Shown here one piece after another: positions 16,809 to 25,646 of a stretch of DNA of 64,000 bases. This stretch comes from Loktanella sp. 5RATIMAR09. Lineage in GTDB: Bacteria > Pseudomonadota > Alphaproteobacteria > Rhodobacterales > Rhodobacteraceae. The stretch spans positions 1 through 64,000 of the forward strand of contig NZ_LJAL01000007.1 of the NCBI RefSeq assembly GCF_001419985.1, given 5' to 3'. Both the position numbers and the translations under genes were made by a program. The stretch's first letter is position 1. The number at the start of each line of letters is the position of its first letter. Below the pieces are notes generated by a model, which searched no databases, was not told the origin of the DNA, and worked only from the letters and a program-made list of their open reading frames with translations.

Positions 16809-18046
16809 CAGTCCGCAAAGCTCTGCAAATAGGCGATCAGTGCCGCAACCTCGGCTTCGTCTCCGACACCGCGGAACGCCATTTTCGTGCCGGCCATTGT
16901 CCCGCGTGGATCGGTCAGAAACGCGGCAAGGCTTTCCGTAGTCCACACCTCACCCGCCGCATTCGCTTGTTCGAAGACACCCGAGTAGCGGAACCCGTCA
17001 ACGGAGCCGATTGTCTGCCCCACCATGCCATTCAAGACAGGCCCAGTCCGGTTGCGCGCACCCTCGCCAACCTGATGACAGGTCTGGCACTGGCGGAATG
17101 CACCTTCACCGGCAGCGATCAGGGCCGGATCAATGCCGCCCGCATCTTCAGCGACAGCAACTGCCGGAGTGGCCTCGGATGTCGGTGTGCTGACTGCGGC
17201 TTCCACCTCTTCGTCCGGCGTGACGTCAAGGAACGTCGCGCGCATGGTGATCTCGACACCGTCTTTGCAGTTCTCCATGCAAGGTTCGGTGCGCCATGCG
17301 GCATACTCAAGCTCGGGGCGGTCATCGACGACAAAGCCATCGGCGTTATACATCTCGACGTCTGTAAAGTTCTCGTGGCTCAGTTCAAAGTCGTCATCGA
17401 CCATGTTGTTGGAATACAAAAGATACGCCACGATCGCGTAGGTTTCATCCGGTGTCAGCGTACCCGCTTCACCGAAAGGCATCGACCGGTTGATGTAGTC
17501 CCACGCGGTCGAAAGATAGGGCCAGTAGGACCCGACGGTCTTTACCGGGTCCCGATTTGCCAATGTGTCAAAACCGCCGGCAAGCACAGGCCAGTTGCCA
17601 ACACCTTCGGCAAAATCGCCGTGGCAGGATGCGCATTTATCAACGAACACCTCTTCGCCTGTGTAAACGTCACCACGCCCTTCGGGCAAACCCCGACCAT
17701 CAGGCAGGACATCGACATCCCATGCGGCGATTTCTTCATCAAAGGCCACACGGCCCAAACCGTAGGTGCCTTCAATCACAGGTGCGGGTGCGGTCAGGCT
17801 TGCGCCGCTCGTGGCGGCCAGAGCCGCAAGCTCTTCACGTTCTTGCAACAGGCGTGCCGCTTCTGCGGCTGCGGCCTGTGCTTGTGCGCTTGCCTGCGCG
17901 GCGTTTGCCTCGATCTGCTGCACGCGCGCTTCGAGCGTGTCGATGGTCGCGGCCCCGTAGTCACGCGATGAAATGCCATAGGCGAGCCCCAGCAACAGCG
18001 CAGTGCCACCAATCGCGGGGACGAAAAGATTAAGAGACTTCGACAT
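16808..18046 (-). CDS. soxD: sulfur dehydrogenase cytochrome subunit SoxD
   Basis: This 412-residue diheme cytochrome c pairs with SoxC to oxidise the SoxY-bound sulfane sulfur with transfer of electrons to the respiratory chain. A signal anchor (about 8-24) leads into an Ala/Gln/Glu-rich coiled coil (about 34-78). Two cytochrome c domains follow, with CASCH (138-142) and CQTCH (320-324); an Ala/Thr/Glu-rich linker (about 275-303) separates them. The ATG at 18046 overlaps the last 17 nt of soxC. Membrane anchoring by the uncleaved N-terminus is possible but not certain. Confidence 0.92.
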   Translation of the reverse strand: MSKSLNLFVPAIGGTALLLGLAYGISSRDYGAATIDTLEARVQQIEANAAQASAQAQAAAAEAARLLQEREELAALAATSGASLTAPAPVIEGTYGLGRVAFDEEIAAWDVDVLPDGRGLPEGRGDVYTGEEVFVDKCASCHGDFAEGVGNWPVLAGGFDTLANRDPVKTVGSYWPYLSTAWDYINRSMPFGEAGTLTPDETYAIVAYLLYSNNMVDDDFELSHENFTDVEMYNADGFVVDDRPELEYAAWRTEPCMENCKDGVEITMRATFLDVTPDEEVEAAVSTPTSEATPAVAVAEDAGGIDPALIAAGEGAFRQCQTCHQVGEGARNRTGPVLNGMVGQTIGSVDGFRYSGVFEQANAAGEVWTTESLAAFLTDPRGTMAGTKMAFRGVGDEAEVAALIAYLQSFAD

Positions 18047-19304
18047 TCTCGGCGACCCCTTCTTCGTTAACAAACCAGGTTTGAATGCAATTGTTGTGAT
18101 AGACCGCGTTCTCGCCGCGCATTTCACGCAACTGGTTTTTTGTCGGCTGGACATAGCCGGTCTCGTCGATAGCACGCGATTGCAAAAGCATCGGGCTGCC
18201 GTCCCAGCCCGTGTCCAGATAGAAGCGGGTCAGCGCTTTGGTATCGCCCTGCTTGCCAAGCCGTGCGGTTTCCCATGTGACGCCACCGTCTTTGGAGACA
18301 TCAACACGGGTGATCTGCCCATGGCCAGACCATGCAAGACCAGAGATCACAAGCGGCCCCTGTCCATGCGTGATCGGCATTTGCGGGCTGGGGGATGTGA
18401 TGACGGACTTCGCATCCATGACCCAGGTCCATTTGCGGGCAATGCCATTTTCATAAACATCGGTGTATTTGGATGTTTCTTCGCGGCTGCCAACAGCCAT
18501 ATCCGTCACTTCAACGCGGCGCAGCCATTTGACCCACATATTGCCTTCCCAACCGGGAACGACCAAGCGGACGGGATAACCATGCTCCATGCGCAGCGCT
18601 TCGCCATTGGCCTTGAACGCGACCAGCACGTCATCAAGCGCCTTTTCCATCGGGATTGAACGGCCATTCGATGAGGCATCAGCGCCTTCCACATAGACCC
18701 ATTTATCTGCCAGATCGCCCGCGGCACCGAGACCTGCTTCACGCAGCAGGGTGCGCAGCGGCACGCCGGTGTATTCCATGTTGTGGATCATACCGTGGGT
18801 AAACTGGGCGCCGTTCAATTGCGCGCCCGCCCACTCCATGCCGGTATTCGCGGCACATTCGCAGAAATAGACGTGGTTTTCGCGCGGCAGGCGCTCAAGA
18901 TCGGCATAGGTGAACACCAGCGGACGGTCAACCAGACCGTTGATCATCAGGCGGTAGTCGTCTTTGGACAGCTCAATCGCACCCGAGTGGTGGCGCTCGA
19001 ACGCGCAGCCTTGCGGCGTAATTGTGCCATCCAATGCGTGGATCGGCGTAAAGTTGATCGACGAAATGGGCGACGCTGTCAGCCACTCGACATTGCGCCG
19101 GATCACATCGCTTTCGAAACGGATCGGCAGACCATAGGGCGTTTCATCAACGCCGGCGCCTGTGTAGGACGCCCAATCCTGCAATTCTGTAATCATTGGG
19201 TCGGGGGTGCCTTGTGCGGCCGCCTGACCTGCAACAGTACCAGCCGCAATCGCGGCACTTCCGCGCAAAAACGTGCGTCTGGACGGTTTGAAAATCTCAT
19301 CCAT
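18030..19304 (-). CDS. soxC: sulfur dehydrogenase molybdenum subunit SoxC
   Basis: This 424-residue periplasmic molybdoprotein belongs to the sulfite oxidase family. It has a Tat signal (PSRRTFLRGSAAIA), a molybdopterin domain with the Mo-ligand cysteine probably C150 in FCECAANTG, and a C-terminal dimerisation domain from about residue 300 (WSGHGQITRVDVSKDGG). In the SoxCD complex it oxidises the outer sulfur of SoxY persulfide, raising electron yield per thiosulfate. Presence of SoxCD predicts full oxidation to sulfate without stored sulfur globules. It starts 14 nt after soxB and overlaps soxD. Confidence 0.95.
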   Translation of the reverse strand: MDEIFKPSRRTFLRGSAAIAAGTVAGQAAAQGTPDPMITELQDWASYTGAGVDETPYGLPIRFESDVIRRNVEWLTASPISSINFTPIHALDGTITPQGCAFERHHSGAIELSKDDYRLMINGLVDRPLVFTYADLERLPRENHVYFCECAANTGMEWAGAQLNGAQFTHGMIHNMEYTGVPLRTLLREAGLGAAGDLADKWVYVEGADASSNGRSIPMEKALDDVLVAFKANGEALRMEHGYPVRLVVPGWEGNMWVKWLRRVEVTDMAVGSREETSKYTDVYENGIARKWTWVMDAKSVITSPSPQMPITHGQGPLVISGLAWSGHGQITRVDVSKDGGVTWETARLGKQGDTKALTRFYLDTGWDGSPMLLQSRAIDETGYVQPTKNQLREMRGENAVYHNNCIQTWFVNEEGVAENVEVS

Positions 19305-19318
19305 TCTCTTTGATCTCC

Positions 19319-21022
19319 TTATGCGCCGCTGACTTTAACGCTTGTGTTCGGCGTCACCTGAACGGTGCCCATATTGCGAATGTGGTCTTCAACAACATCC
19401 CAGATCGGCGGCCCTTCGGTACCTTCATTGACCGAGGCCCAGCCCGCGACCACGTAGGTCTTGGCGGGGTCAATCGCCTCACCGGTTTTCAGCAGGGTCA
19501 TGTCCGTGACGCGCTGCCCGATGGGTTTGCTCACATCAATGCTGTAGCCCATGCCGCCGACGCGGACCATGTCACCGCCTTGCTGATAATAAGGGTCGGT
19601 GTTGAACAGATTGTCGGCCACATCTTCCATAATGGTATGAATAAATTCACCCGTCATTTCAGTGCGGTAGGCGTTGGGATAGGTCATGGACGTCACGTTC
19701 CAGATATCCTCGCGGGTGATGTCCTGACCGGGCATGATCGACGGGCCCCACCGCACACCGGGTGACATGGAAATATCGGCGTCACGCTCCTGGATCAGCG
19801 CCTCGCAGATCAGGTCATCCCACGAGCCGTTGAAGTTACCGCGACGGAACAGCAGCGTGTCATCGGCGGTTTTGCCAATCACTTCAGTCAATTCGTCCAA
19901 GAAAGGCGCGCGTTCCGCATCAATGGCGGCGGCGACCTCGGCATCCGGTTCAATGACGTCCGAGAAAATCGGGATCAATTTGTGGCGGAAACCCATCATG
20001 CGCCCGTCGCGCACATCCAGATCAACGCGGCTGACGAATTTACCGTTAGAGCCCGAGGCCACAACAATCGTCTCTCCAATCAAGACAGGTTCTGGCAGGG
20101 CATCATGGGTGTGACCGGCCAGGATCACATCAATACCTGTGACGCGCTCGGCCATTTTCTTGTCCACGTCAAAACCGTTGTGGGACAGACAAACAACCAG
20201 TTCCGCACCCTGCCCGCGCACTTCATCGACCATTTCCTGCATCCGCTGATCGCGGATGCCGAACGAATATTCAGGGAACATCCAGCCCGGATTAGCGATG
20301 GGCATATAGGGGAAGGCCTGCCCGATCACGGCGATTTTCACACCGCCACTTTCATAGAACTTGTAGGGAGCGAAATCCTCGGCGGGTTCATCCCATTCGG
20401 CATCAAAGATATTCTGGCCCAGTGCGGCGAACGGCAGATCGCCCACGATATCGCGCACACGGTCAGACCCGAGCGTGAATTCCCAGTGGAACGTCATCGC
20501 GTCAGGTTTCAGCAGGTTCATGACATTCACGACATCCTGCCCTTCGGTTTGGTAGCAGGTGTAAGAGCCGTGCCATGTGTCGCCGCCATCCAGCAAAAGA
20601 GCATCGGGACGATCAGCGCGGATGCTGTTGATCACAGTCGCCACTCGGTCCATGCCGCCCATTTTTCCATAGGTCTGACCGAGGGCCGTAAAATCGTCAT
20701 AGGTCAGCGCATAATGCGACGCGCTGCCATCATTGATCCCGTAGAGTTTGCGGAAATCCGCGCCCGTGATGTGGGGCACCATCCCTTTGTTCGGCCCAAC
20801 ACCAAGGTTGATTTCAGGCTCGCGGAACCAGATCGGCTTGAGCTGTGCGTGAATGTCCGTGATGTGAATCAACGACACGTTGCCGAAGGTGTCAAACTGC
20901 AGCAGATCACTTTGGCTCAGCGCTTGTTGCGCGGCCAGCCTGCCCCAATTGCCAAAGCCTGATGCTCCGACAATCGCCGAAGCCGCCATGCTTGCCTGCA
21001 GAAAGTCGCGACGTGATATCAT
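19319..21022 (-). CDS. soxB: thiosulfohydrolase SoxB
   Basis: This 567-residue di-manganese hydrolase of the 5'-nucleotidase/metallophosphoesterase superfamily releases sulfate from SoxY-bound thiocysteine-S-sulfonate. It has a twin-arginine N-terminus (SRRDFLQASMAAS) and metal motifs ITDIHAQ (about 53-59), DGGDTWHGS (about 144-152), HWEF (about 178-181) and AGHTHD (about 302-307). The length is normal. It is separated from soxA by about 100 bp containing a perfect ATTC-N8-GAAT operator, so soxBCDEF is probably its own transcript. Confidence 0.96.
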   Translation of the reverse strand: MISRRDFLQASMAASAIVGASGFGNWGRLAAQQALSQSDLLQFDTFGNVSLIHITDIHAQLKPIWFREPEINLGVGPNKGMVPHITGADFRKLYGINDGSASHYALTYDDFTALGQTYGKMGGMDRVATVINSIRADRPDALLLDGGDTWHGSYTCYQTEGQDVVNVMNLLKPDAMTFHWEFTLGSDRVRDIVGDLPFAALGQNIFDAEWDEPAEDFAPYKFYESGGVKIAVIGQAFPYMPIANPGWMFPEYSFGIRDQRMQEMVDEVRGQGAELVVCLSHNGFDVDKKMAERVTGIDVILAGHTHDALPEPVLIGETIVVASGSNGKFVSRVDLDVRDGRMMGFRHKLIPIFSDVIEPDAEVAAAIDAERAPFLDELTEVIGKTADDTLLFRRGNFNGSWDDLICEALIQERDADISMSPGVRWGPSIMPGQDITREDIWNVTSMTYPNAYRTEMTGEFIHTIMEDVADNLFNTDPYYQQGGDMVRVGGMGYSIDVSKPIGQRVTDMTLLKTGEAIDPAKTYVVAGWASVNEGTEGPPIWDVVEDHIRNMGTVQVTPNTSVKVSGA

Positions 21023-21051
21023 GTGAGTTATCGAGCCTCTTACGCTATCAT

Positions 21052-21067
21052 ATTCTAATTTGTGAAT
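21052..21067 (-). promoter_or_regulatory. SoxR/SqrR-type operator before soxB, exact ATTC-N8-GAAT
   Basis: ATTCTAATTTGTGAAT lies in the soxA-soxB gap, 30 bp upstream of the soxB start codon, within A+T-rich sequence. It exactly fits the ATTC-N8-GAAT inverted repeat recalled for SqrR-type repressors and implies an internal promoter for soxBCDEF. Confidence 0.65.
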
Positions 21068-21124
21068 ATATTGAGGTTTAAAATGCCCGCCTCGACCAAG
21101 TCGAAGCGGGCAGTTCAGGGAGAT

Positions 21125-21976
21125 TTAATTTCGGACGGACGGGCCTTCGACCGAGAGACCATTGCCGCGAGAAGCCACGTAAAGCTCGAGCGCGATGAAC
21201 TCTTCAGAACCGACCGCGTAAGTTTCCGCACGGGTATCACGAATACATCCGCGGAAGCGCGACTGTACGCCATTCAGTTTCGCGTTTTTCAAACGATACG
21301 TCGGGAAAGCGTTGATCTGGCCTTGGCTCAGGTGATCGGCGCGGATGTTGTTGCCATAGTTGTCTTCATGGCAATTGGCGCAAGAAAGATCGAGCTGCCC
21401 GAACCGTGTGTAGTAAAGATCGCGGCCCTTTTCCCACATCGCCTGCACCGGGCCGTCGATGGCCACGTTCACAGGGATGCCGCGTGACACAGACGCCAAG
21501 AGCGCTTCCATGTTCAGCATTTCATTGCCATCGTACTTCCACTCTTCGGCACCCATCTGTTCTGTCCGGCAGCCGTTGACCTGCATCGCAATTGTACGCA
21601 CTTCTTCGGCTTCGTCGTTCCATTTGGGGTAAACCGCACGCACACCGGCCATTTCTTCCGGCGCACCGTGACAGGCCGCGCAAGACTGACCCTCTGTGCC
21701 CTCTGCGGTGTTCCATGCAGCGATCGCATCATCGACAAAGATCATGCCGGGGTTTTCGAAATCATCCATTTGCAAGGCTTGTGTTTCAGTCGAGCGGAAG
21801 ACCCAACCTGAATAAATCGTACTCAGGTTCTCAACATGCGCCGGCGCATCCGTACGGACCGTCATTTCGATCTCTTCGTTGATGATCAGATCTGCCTCTT
21901 CATCCGCGTGTACCGCGAAAGCGGAGAGTATCGCTATGGCAGTCAAACCGCCCTTAAACAGTGGTTTCATGGACAT
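21125..21976 (-). CDS. soxA: L-cysteine S-thiosulfotransferase subunit SoxA (diheme)
   Basis: This 283-residue periplasmic cytochrome works with SoxX to couple thiosulfate oxidatively to the SoxY cysteine. A signal peptide ends near VHADE (about 24). Heme motifs are CAACH (99-103) and CANCH (199-203). The catalytic, persulfidated heme-ligand cysteine is probably C244 in FRGCIRD. Both heme sites are present, unlike in some monoheme SoxA proteins. Two ATGs six nt apart (21976 and 21970) share a GGGAGGG site; spacing favours neither decisively. It is the last gene of the soxXYZA block. Confidence 0.95.
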   Translation of the reverse strand: MSMKPLFKGGLTAIAILSAFAVHADEEADLIINEEIEMTVRTDAPAHVENLSTIYSGWVFRSTETQALQMDDFENPGMIFVDDAIAAWNTAEGTEGQSCAACHGAPEEMAGVRAVYPKWNDEAEEVRTIAMQVNGCRTEQMGAEEWKYDGNEMLNMEALLASVSRGIPVNVAIDGPVQAMWEKGRDLYYTRFGQLDLSCANCHEDNYGNNIRADHLSQGQINAFPTYRLKNAKLNGVQSRFRGCIRDTRAETYAVGSEEFIALELYVASRGNGLSVEGPSVRN

Positions 21977-22003
21977 CGGCCCTCCCTGGCGTGTGTTCCG
22001 CGG

Positions 22004-22333
22004 TTACCCGACGGTAATATCTTTGCTGTCGGTGTAGACGTCGCCGTCATCATCGTACCAAGTGAATTCGAACGTCCCGCTCGCTGGCACGATGGCCTGA
22101 AACTCAAAGTACGGGTTCGTTGAAATCGCTGGTTCCAACGTGACGTCAATCACCGTTTCGCCGTTAAACGTGCACGTAAAACGGTTGATGATCGAACGCG
22201 GGATCACATTGCCGTCGCCGTCTTTGCGCTGACCGGACTCCATCGGGTGACTGATCAGGGTCTTGATGGTGATTTCTTCGCCTGCGGTGGCATCACGGGG
22301 GACGCGAACGCGGGGTGTTACATTATCTGCCAT
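22004..22333 (-). CDS. soxZ: sulfur-carrier complex subunit SoxZ
   Basis: This 109-residue immunoglobulin-like protein forms the SoxYZ heterodimer that carries sulfur intermediates between Sox enzymes. Characteristic stretches are TLISHPMESGQRKD (about 29-42) and FTCTFNGETV. It has no signal peptide of its own and is exported with SoxY through the Tat route, as known for the family. It follows soxY by 17 nt. Confidence 0.95.
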   Translation of the reverse strand: MADNVTPRVRVPRDATAGEEITIKTLISHPMESGQRKDGDGNVIPRSIINRFTCTFNGETVIDVTLEPAISTNPYFEFQAIVPASGTFEFTWYDDDGDVYTDSKDITVG

Positions 22334-22350
22334 TTGTTTTCTTTCCTCAC

Positions 22351-22767
22351 TCAGCCGCCGCAGCCGCCAATGGTCACTTTTACTTCCTGACTGGCCTGCA
22401 CAAAGCTGCCGTCAGGCATGCGGGCGATCGCAACAACATCCTGCGTTCCAGCAAGACGAATACGTGTCGCTGCAGATTGGGATGCGGCCATCGGACCGAA
22501 ATTGAATGTCGCAACCGAAGGCGTCGGATTGCCTGCTGCGAAAACGATAATCGCCTCTGCACCGGGCGCATTCACTTCGATTGGCACAGTGTTGCCGTTC
22601 TCGGCGATTTCGGGGGCAATCAACGTGATCCCCTCGCTTCCGACAGCGGCACCACCGGTAAACGCTGCAATATTGTCCTCGACGGCAGCGAATGCACGAA
22701 ACGGCATAACAGCTGCGAGCGCGGAGCCGAACGCCATCATAAGCGTATGTCTACGTGTTAGTTTCAT
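22351..22767 (-). CDS. soxY: sulfur-carrier protein SoxY
   Basis: This 138-residue periplasmic protein ends in the swinging-arm motif GGCGG, where C136 carries the covalently bound sulfur substrate. The N-terminus is Tat-like (LTRRHTLMMAFGSAL) with cleavage near AFAAVED (about 28). All Sox reactions take place on this cysteine. It lies 30 nt after soxX and 17 nt before soxZ on the minus strand. Confidence 0.96.
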   Translation of the reverse strand: MKLTRRHTLMMAFGSALAAVMPFRAFAAVEDNIAAFTGGAAVGSEGITLIAPEIAENGNTVPIEVNAPGAEAIIVFAAGNPTPSVATFNFGPMAASQSAATRIRLAGTQDVVAIARMPDGSFVQASQEVKVTIGGCGG

Positions 22768-22797
22768 AGGGTCTCCTATAAGTCTGCCCGTTGCAGA

Positions 22798-23271
22798 TCA
22801 GTCTTTGAGTGTCAGAAGATATGCGACCACATCTTCGATTTCCTGAGCGGTCAGCAGCGGGGACAGTTCGCCCTCTGCTGCTTTTCCGGTGAACGCGTTG
22901 CCCGGGCGGGTGAACCCGCTCGTGCGGTAGAACGCCGGCATGATCGTCCCGTCGTAGGTCATCTTCGCATTTGCGATAATGCCACGCAGCTCGGCTGCGG
23001 TACGGTATTCACCGACACCATCAAGTGATGGGCCAACTTCGCCGTGGAACGGGTATTCTTCCAGTGCAGTCACTTGGTGACATGCAATGCAATTGCCCTT
23101 GCCACGCGATACCATGATTTCAAGACCCGCCGCTGCATCGCCCGGTTGACCCGATAAGGACGCCTCGACTTCACCATACTCGCTGTAAACGACGTCATCA
23201 GGCGTCATGCCTTCAGCGAAGCCAACGGTCGCAATGGCAATCGCGACACCTGTGCTTAGAATCCGCTTCAT
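22798..23271 (-). CDS. soxX: L-cysteine S-thiosulfotransferase subunit SoxX (monoheme)
   Basis: This 157-residue cytochrome c has a signal peptide (about 1-19), heme motif CIACH (61-65) and a likely methionine ligand M111 in GTIMPAFY. It receives electrons from SoxA when thiosulfate is joined to SoxY. The ATG at 23271 has a textbook GGAGGGACC site immediately upstream; the frame from 23289 adds residues without support. It is first in soxXYZA and is preceded by a possible SoxR site. Confidence 0.95.
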   Translation of the reverse strand: MKRILSTGVAIAIATVGFAEGMTPDDVVYSEYGEVEASLSGQPGDAAAGLEIMVSRGKGNCIACHQVTALEEYPFHGEVGPSLDGVGEYRTAAELRGIIANAKMTYDGTIMPAFYRTSGFTRPGNAFTGKAAEGELSPLLTAQEIEDVVAYLLTLKD

Positions 23272-23340
23272 GGTCCCTCCCTGGATCACAAATGTGTTTC
23301 GTTTACCGTAGACTACAGATTGTCAGAATCGCAACAACAA

Positions 23341-23356
23341 AATCATTTATTTGAAT
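23341..23356 (-). promoter_or_regulatory. degenerate SoxR-type site in the soxW-soxX gap
   Basis: AATC-N8-GAAT is one base from ATTC-N8-GAAT and lies 70-85 bp upstream of soxX. A small palindrome GTTTG-N4-CAAAC follows at about 23357-23370. SoxR of Paracoccus is known to bind the soxW-soxX intergenic region, which supports the location. Confidence 0.4.
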
Positions 23357-23378
23357 GTTTGAGTGCAAACATATGATT

Positions 23379-23948
23379 TCATTCAGCTATTCCCTGCTCC
23401 TGAATGATCCTCGCGTGGTATTTCTGGAAGGGTTCTTCGCCAAGATAGCCTTCGTCATTGATCCAGTTGAGCAGGTTCAGCGTCGTCCAACGCCCAAAGG
23501 CCCCCGGCATGACGGCAACGGCCGCCTGGGTCGCGATCTGGCCTTCTTCGACCTCTTGGGGGAAGAACATCATCGTTGGCGTGAACAGCGCATTCCAGCG
23601 ACGCACCATATCTTTTTCGGGTAAAGTGGTCCCGTCAAAATCCGTCACTTCGACATCCCCGAACATGTTGATCTGGATGACAAAGAATGCGTCATTGAGC
23701 ATCGCAGAGATTTCAGGTGTTGGGAAAACCTCTTCGTGCATCTTGGTGCAATAGATACAACCGCGCTGCTCGATGATGATCAGCAGGCGCTTGCCTTCGG
23801 CATTGGCCTCGGCAAGGTCCTCGCGCAGATCCTTGAAGGTGTCATGCATCCAATCGGCTTTGTGCAGACCGTCATCACCCAAGGGTGTGGCAAAAGCCGG
23901 GAGAGCCACCACAAGAGCAGCGAGAGCTAAGAAACGGCGAATAAACAT
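23379..23948 (-). CDS. soxW: periplasmic thioredoxin SoxW
   Basis: This 189-residue exported thioredoxin-like protein has a signal peptide to about residue 20 (ALPAFA) and the redox motif RGCIYCTKMHEEVF (cysteines about 63 and 66). It is reduced by SoxV in the membrane and keeps periplasmic Sox proteins, probably SoxY, in the reduced state. The ATG at 23948 is preceded by AAGGAA with 6-nt spacing; a GTG two codons upstream is less likely. It follows soxV by 11 nt. Confidence 0.9.
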   Translation of the reverse strand: MFIRRFLALAALVVALPAFATPLGDDGLHKADWMHDTFKDLREDLAEANAEGKRLLIIIEQRGCIYCTKMHEEVFPTPEISAMLNDAFFVIQINMFGDVEVTDFDGTTLPEKDMVRRWNALFTPTMMFFPQEVEEGQIATQAAVAVMPGAFGRWTTLNLLNWINDEGYLGEEPFQKYHARIIQEQGIAE

Positions 23949-23959
23949 GGGCACTTCCT

Positions 23960-24697
23960 TTATCCTAGGTTGGTGAATGCGGGCATGACTTCAATCATCC
24001 ACTGGGCGATGTAATTGACCGAATTGGTTCCAATCAGCACCGCAAAGATGATCAGCATCACACCCATGACGCGTTCAACATGCGCCAGATATTTGCGGTT
24101 GCGCTGGAGCCAGCTCAGGAACGGGCGTGCAAAAAAAGCGGCCACAACAAACGGTGCTGTCATGGCAAGGCCGTACACCAGCAAGAGCAAGCCACCGCGC
24201 CAGATGTCCCCCATCCCGCTGGCGACCATCAGGATCGCCGCAAGTGCGGGGCCGACGCAGGGTGTCCAGCCAAAGCCGAAAGCCAAACCCATAACGTAGG
24301 CTCCAATAATCGTTGTCGGTTCGGCCGTACTTTCGATCTTGGCTTCGCGGTAAAGCAGCGGCACACGGATGACGCCCAGAAAATGCAAACCAAACACGAG
24401 CAAAACGCCCGCCGCGACATAGCGCAGCGTGTCGCGCCACATGCCAAAGGCCTGCCCGATCGCAGTCGCACCCATGCCCAAAAGCACAAAAATGGTCGTG
24501 ACACCGAAAGCAAAGAACACCGCAGAGACAATCAGTCTGCGCTGCACTGACTGGCTAATCGCGTCATCGGACCGCAATTCGGACATGGATGTGCCGGCCA
24601 TGTAGCAGAGGTAAAACGGCACCATCGGCAAAACGCAGGGCGTAAAGAACGACAACAGCCCAGCCACCGCAGCACCAAAAAAGCTTACGTCCAGCAT
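23960..24697 (-). CDS. soxV: CcdA/DsbD-type membrane thiol transporter SoxV
   Basis: This 245-residue protein with about six membrane segments is of the CcdA family and carries reductant from cytoplasmic thioredoxin to the periplasm. The conserved cysteines sit in FFTPCVLPMVPFYL (about 20) and GWTPCVGPA (about 143). The ATG at 24697 has an AAGGA site 9 nt upstream; the first ATG of the frame (24730) would put the start within the operator region. It is divergent from soxS and leads the soxVW operon. Confidence 0.9.
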   Translation of the reverse strand: MLDVSFFGAAVAGLLSFFTPCVLPMVPFYLCYMAGTSMSELRSDDAISQSVQRRLIVSAVFFAFGVTTIFVLLGMGATAIGQAFGMWRDTLRYVAAGVLLVFGLHFLGVIRVPLLYREAKIESTAEPTTIIGAYVMGLAFGFGWTPCVGPALAAILMVASGMGDIWRGGLLLLVYGLAMTAPFVVAAFFARPFLSWLQRNRKYLAHVERVMGVMLIIFAVLIGTNSVNYIAQWMIEVMPAFTNLG

Positions 24698-24730
24698 TTG
24701 TTGTTTTCCTTGCTTGCTAACATGATTCAT

Positions 24731-24746
24731 ATTAGAATTATTGAAT
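24731..24746 (-). promoter_or_regulatory. near-match SoxR operator between soxV and soxS
   Basis: ATTA-GAATTATT-GAAT matches the ATTC-N8-GAAT motif except for one base; an overlapping ATTC-N6-GAAT is also present (24725-24738). It is placed between the divergent soxV and soxS starts, so one repressor could control both directions. Confidence 0.5.
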
Positions 24747-24771
24747 GTTTAAGACGAAAGCTAGTTTTATT

Positions 24772-25143
24772 ATGCGCCTCGCGATTGCTGTGCTTGCAGT
24801 CACGCTGATCTCTGCGGGCTCCGCACGGGCAGAGGTGCGCCTGATGATGGCCGAAGAACCGGGCTGTCTTTGGTGTGCGCGGTGGAACGAAGAAATCGGT
24901 CCCATCTACCCCAAGACAGAGGAAGGGGCCGCCGCCCCGCTGCGCCGTGTCAATCTGCTTGATCCGATGCCGTCCGATATCGTTCTTGCACGGCGGATCA
25001 ACTACACGCCAACCTTTGTCCTGCTGGTGGAAGGCGTCGAAACAAACCGGATCGAGGGCTATCCGGGAGATGATTTTTTCTGGGGACTTTTGGGGCAAAT
25101 GCTCGAGCAAGAGGGCGTTAATCTGGCAAAATCAGACAAATAG
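24772..25143 (+). CDS. soxS: periplasmic thioredoxin-like SoxS
   Basis: This 123-residue exported thiol protein has a signal peptide (LAIAVLAVTLISAGSARA) and a thioredoxin-like motif EEPGCLWCARW. In Paracoccus the SoxS protein reactivates SoxYZ and is needed for full induction of sox genes. An earlier in-frame ATG (24745) gives nine more residues but overlaps the operator-like repeat; neither start has a strong ribosome binding site. It is followed by soxR after about 115 bp. Confidence 0.85.
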   Translation: MRLAIAVLAVTLISAGSARAEVRLMMAEEPGCLWCARWNEEIGPIYPKTEEGAAAPLRRVNLLDPMPSDIVLARRINYTPTFVLLVEGVETNRIEGYPGDDFFWGLLGQMLEQEGVNLAKSDK

Positions 25144-25258
25144 CCGAAAAAAGTGCCGTTTTGCGGCGCTCAGAGGTAGCAATTTGGCGGCAAAAGCCCA
25201 ATTACAACCCCAGACCAGTTGGTTGGCACAGTAAGATTCGCATGAGGCTCCTAGGCTT

Positions 25259-25594
25259 ATGACACTTCCGGTTTTCGATACTGACGTTGATGATGCACGC
25301 TTGGACGAGATGATGCACAACGCGACTATCGCGACGAACTATCTCAAAGCGATCAGTCACGAGGGCAGACTGATGATCCTGTGCCATCTGGCAACAGGTG
25401 AAAAATCAGTCACCGAACTGGAAGAACTGCTCTCTGCACGCCAGGCTGCGGTGTCCCAGCAGTTGGGACGGTTGCGGCTTGAAGGGCTGGTCACGCCACG
25501 CCGTGAAGGCAAGACGATCTACTATAGCTTGACGGATGACAAATCCCGCAAGATCATCGGGCTTGTCTACGAATTGTTCTGCAAGACGGACTGA
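25259..25594 (+). CDS. soxR: ArsR-family sulfur-responsive repressor SoxR
   Basis: This 111-residue winged-helix protein has the ArsR helix-turn-helix near residues 50-75 (SVTELEELLSARQAAVSQQLGR). Cysteines C42 (MILCHL) and C108 (ELFCKTD) match the pair that forms a polysulfide bridge in SqrR/BigR-type repressors, so it likely senses reactive sulfur rather than metal. It is expected to bind the ATTC-N8-GAAT repeats in this region and to release them during growth on thiosulfate or sulfide. It is unrelated to the redox regulator SoxR of enterobacteria. Confidence 0.93.
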   Translation: MTLPVFDTDVDDARLDEMMHNATIATNYLKAISHEGRLMILCHLATGEKSVTELEELLSARQAAVSQQLGRLRLEGLVTPRREGKTIYYSLTDDKSRKIIGLVYELFCKTD

Positions 25595-25646
25595 GGCTTA
25601 GCCACCTCCCGTTCAATTCGACTGACAGAACAGGGAGGGTTGGCCA

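Noticed and set aside
24745..24771. Earlier ATG for soxS
   Set aside because: It overlaps the operator-like repeat and has no ribosome binding site; kept only as an alternative start.
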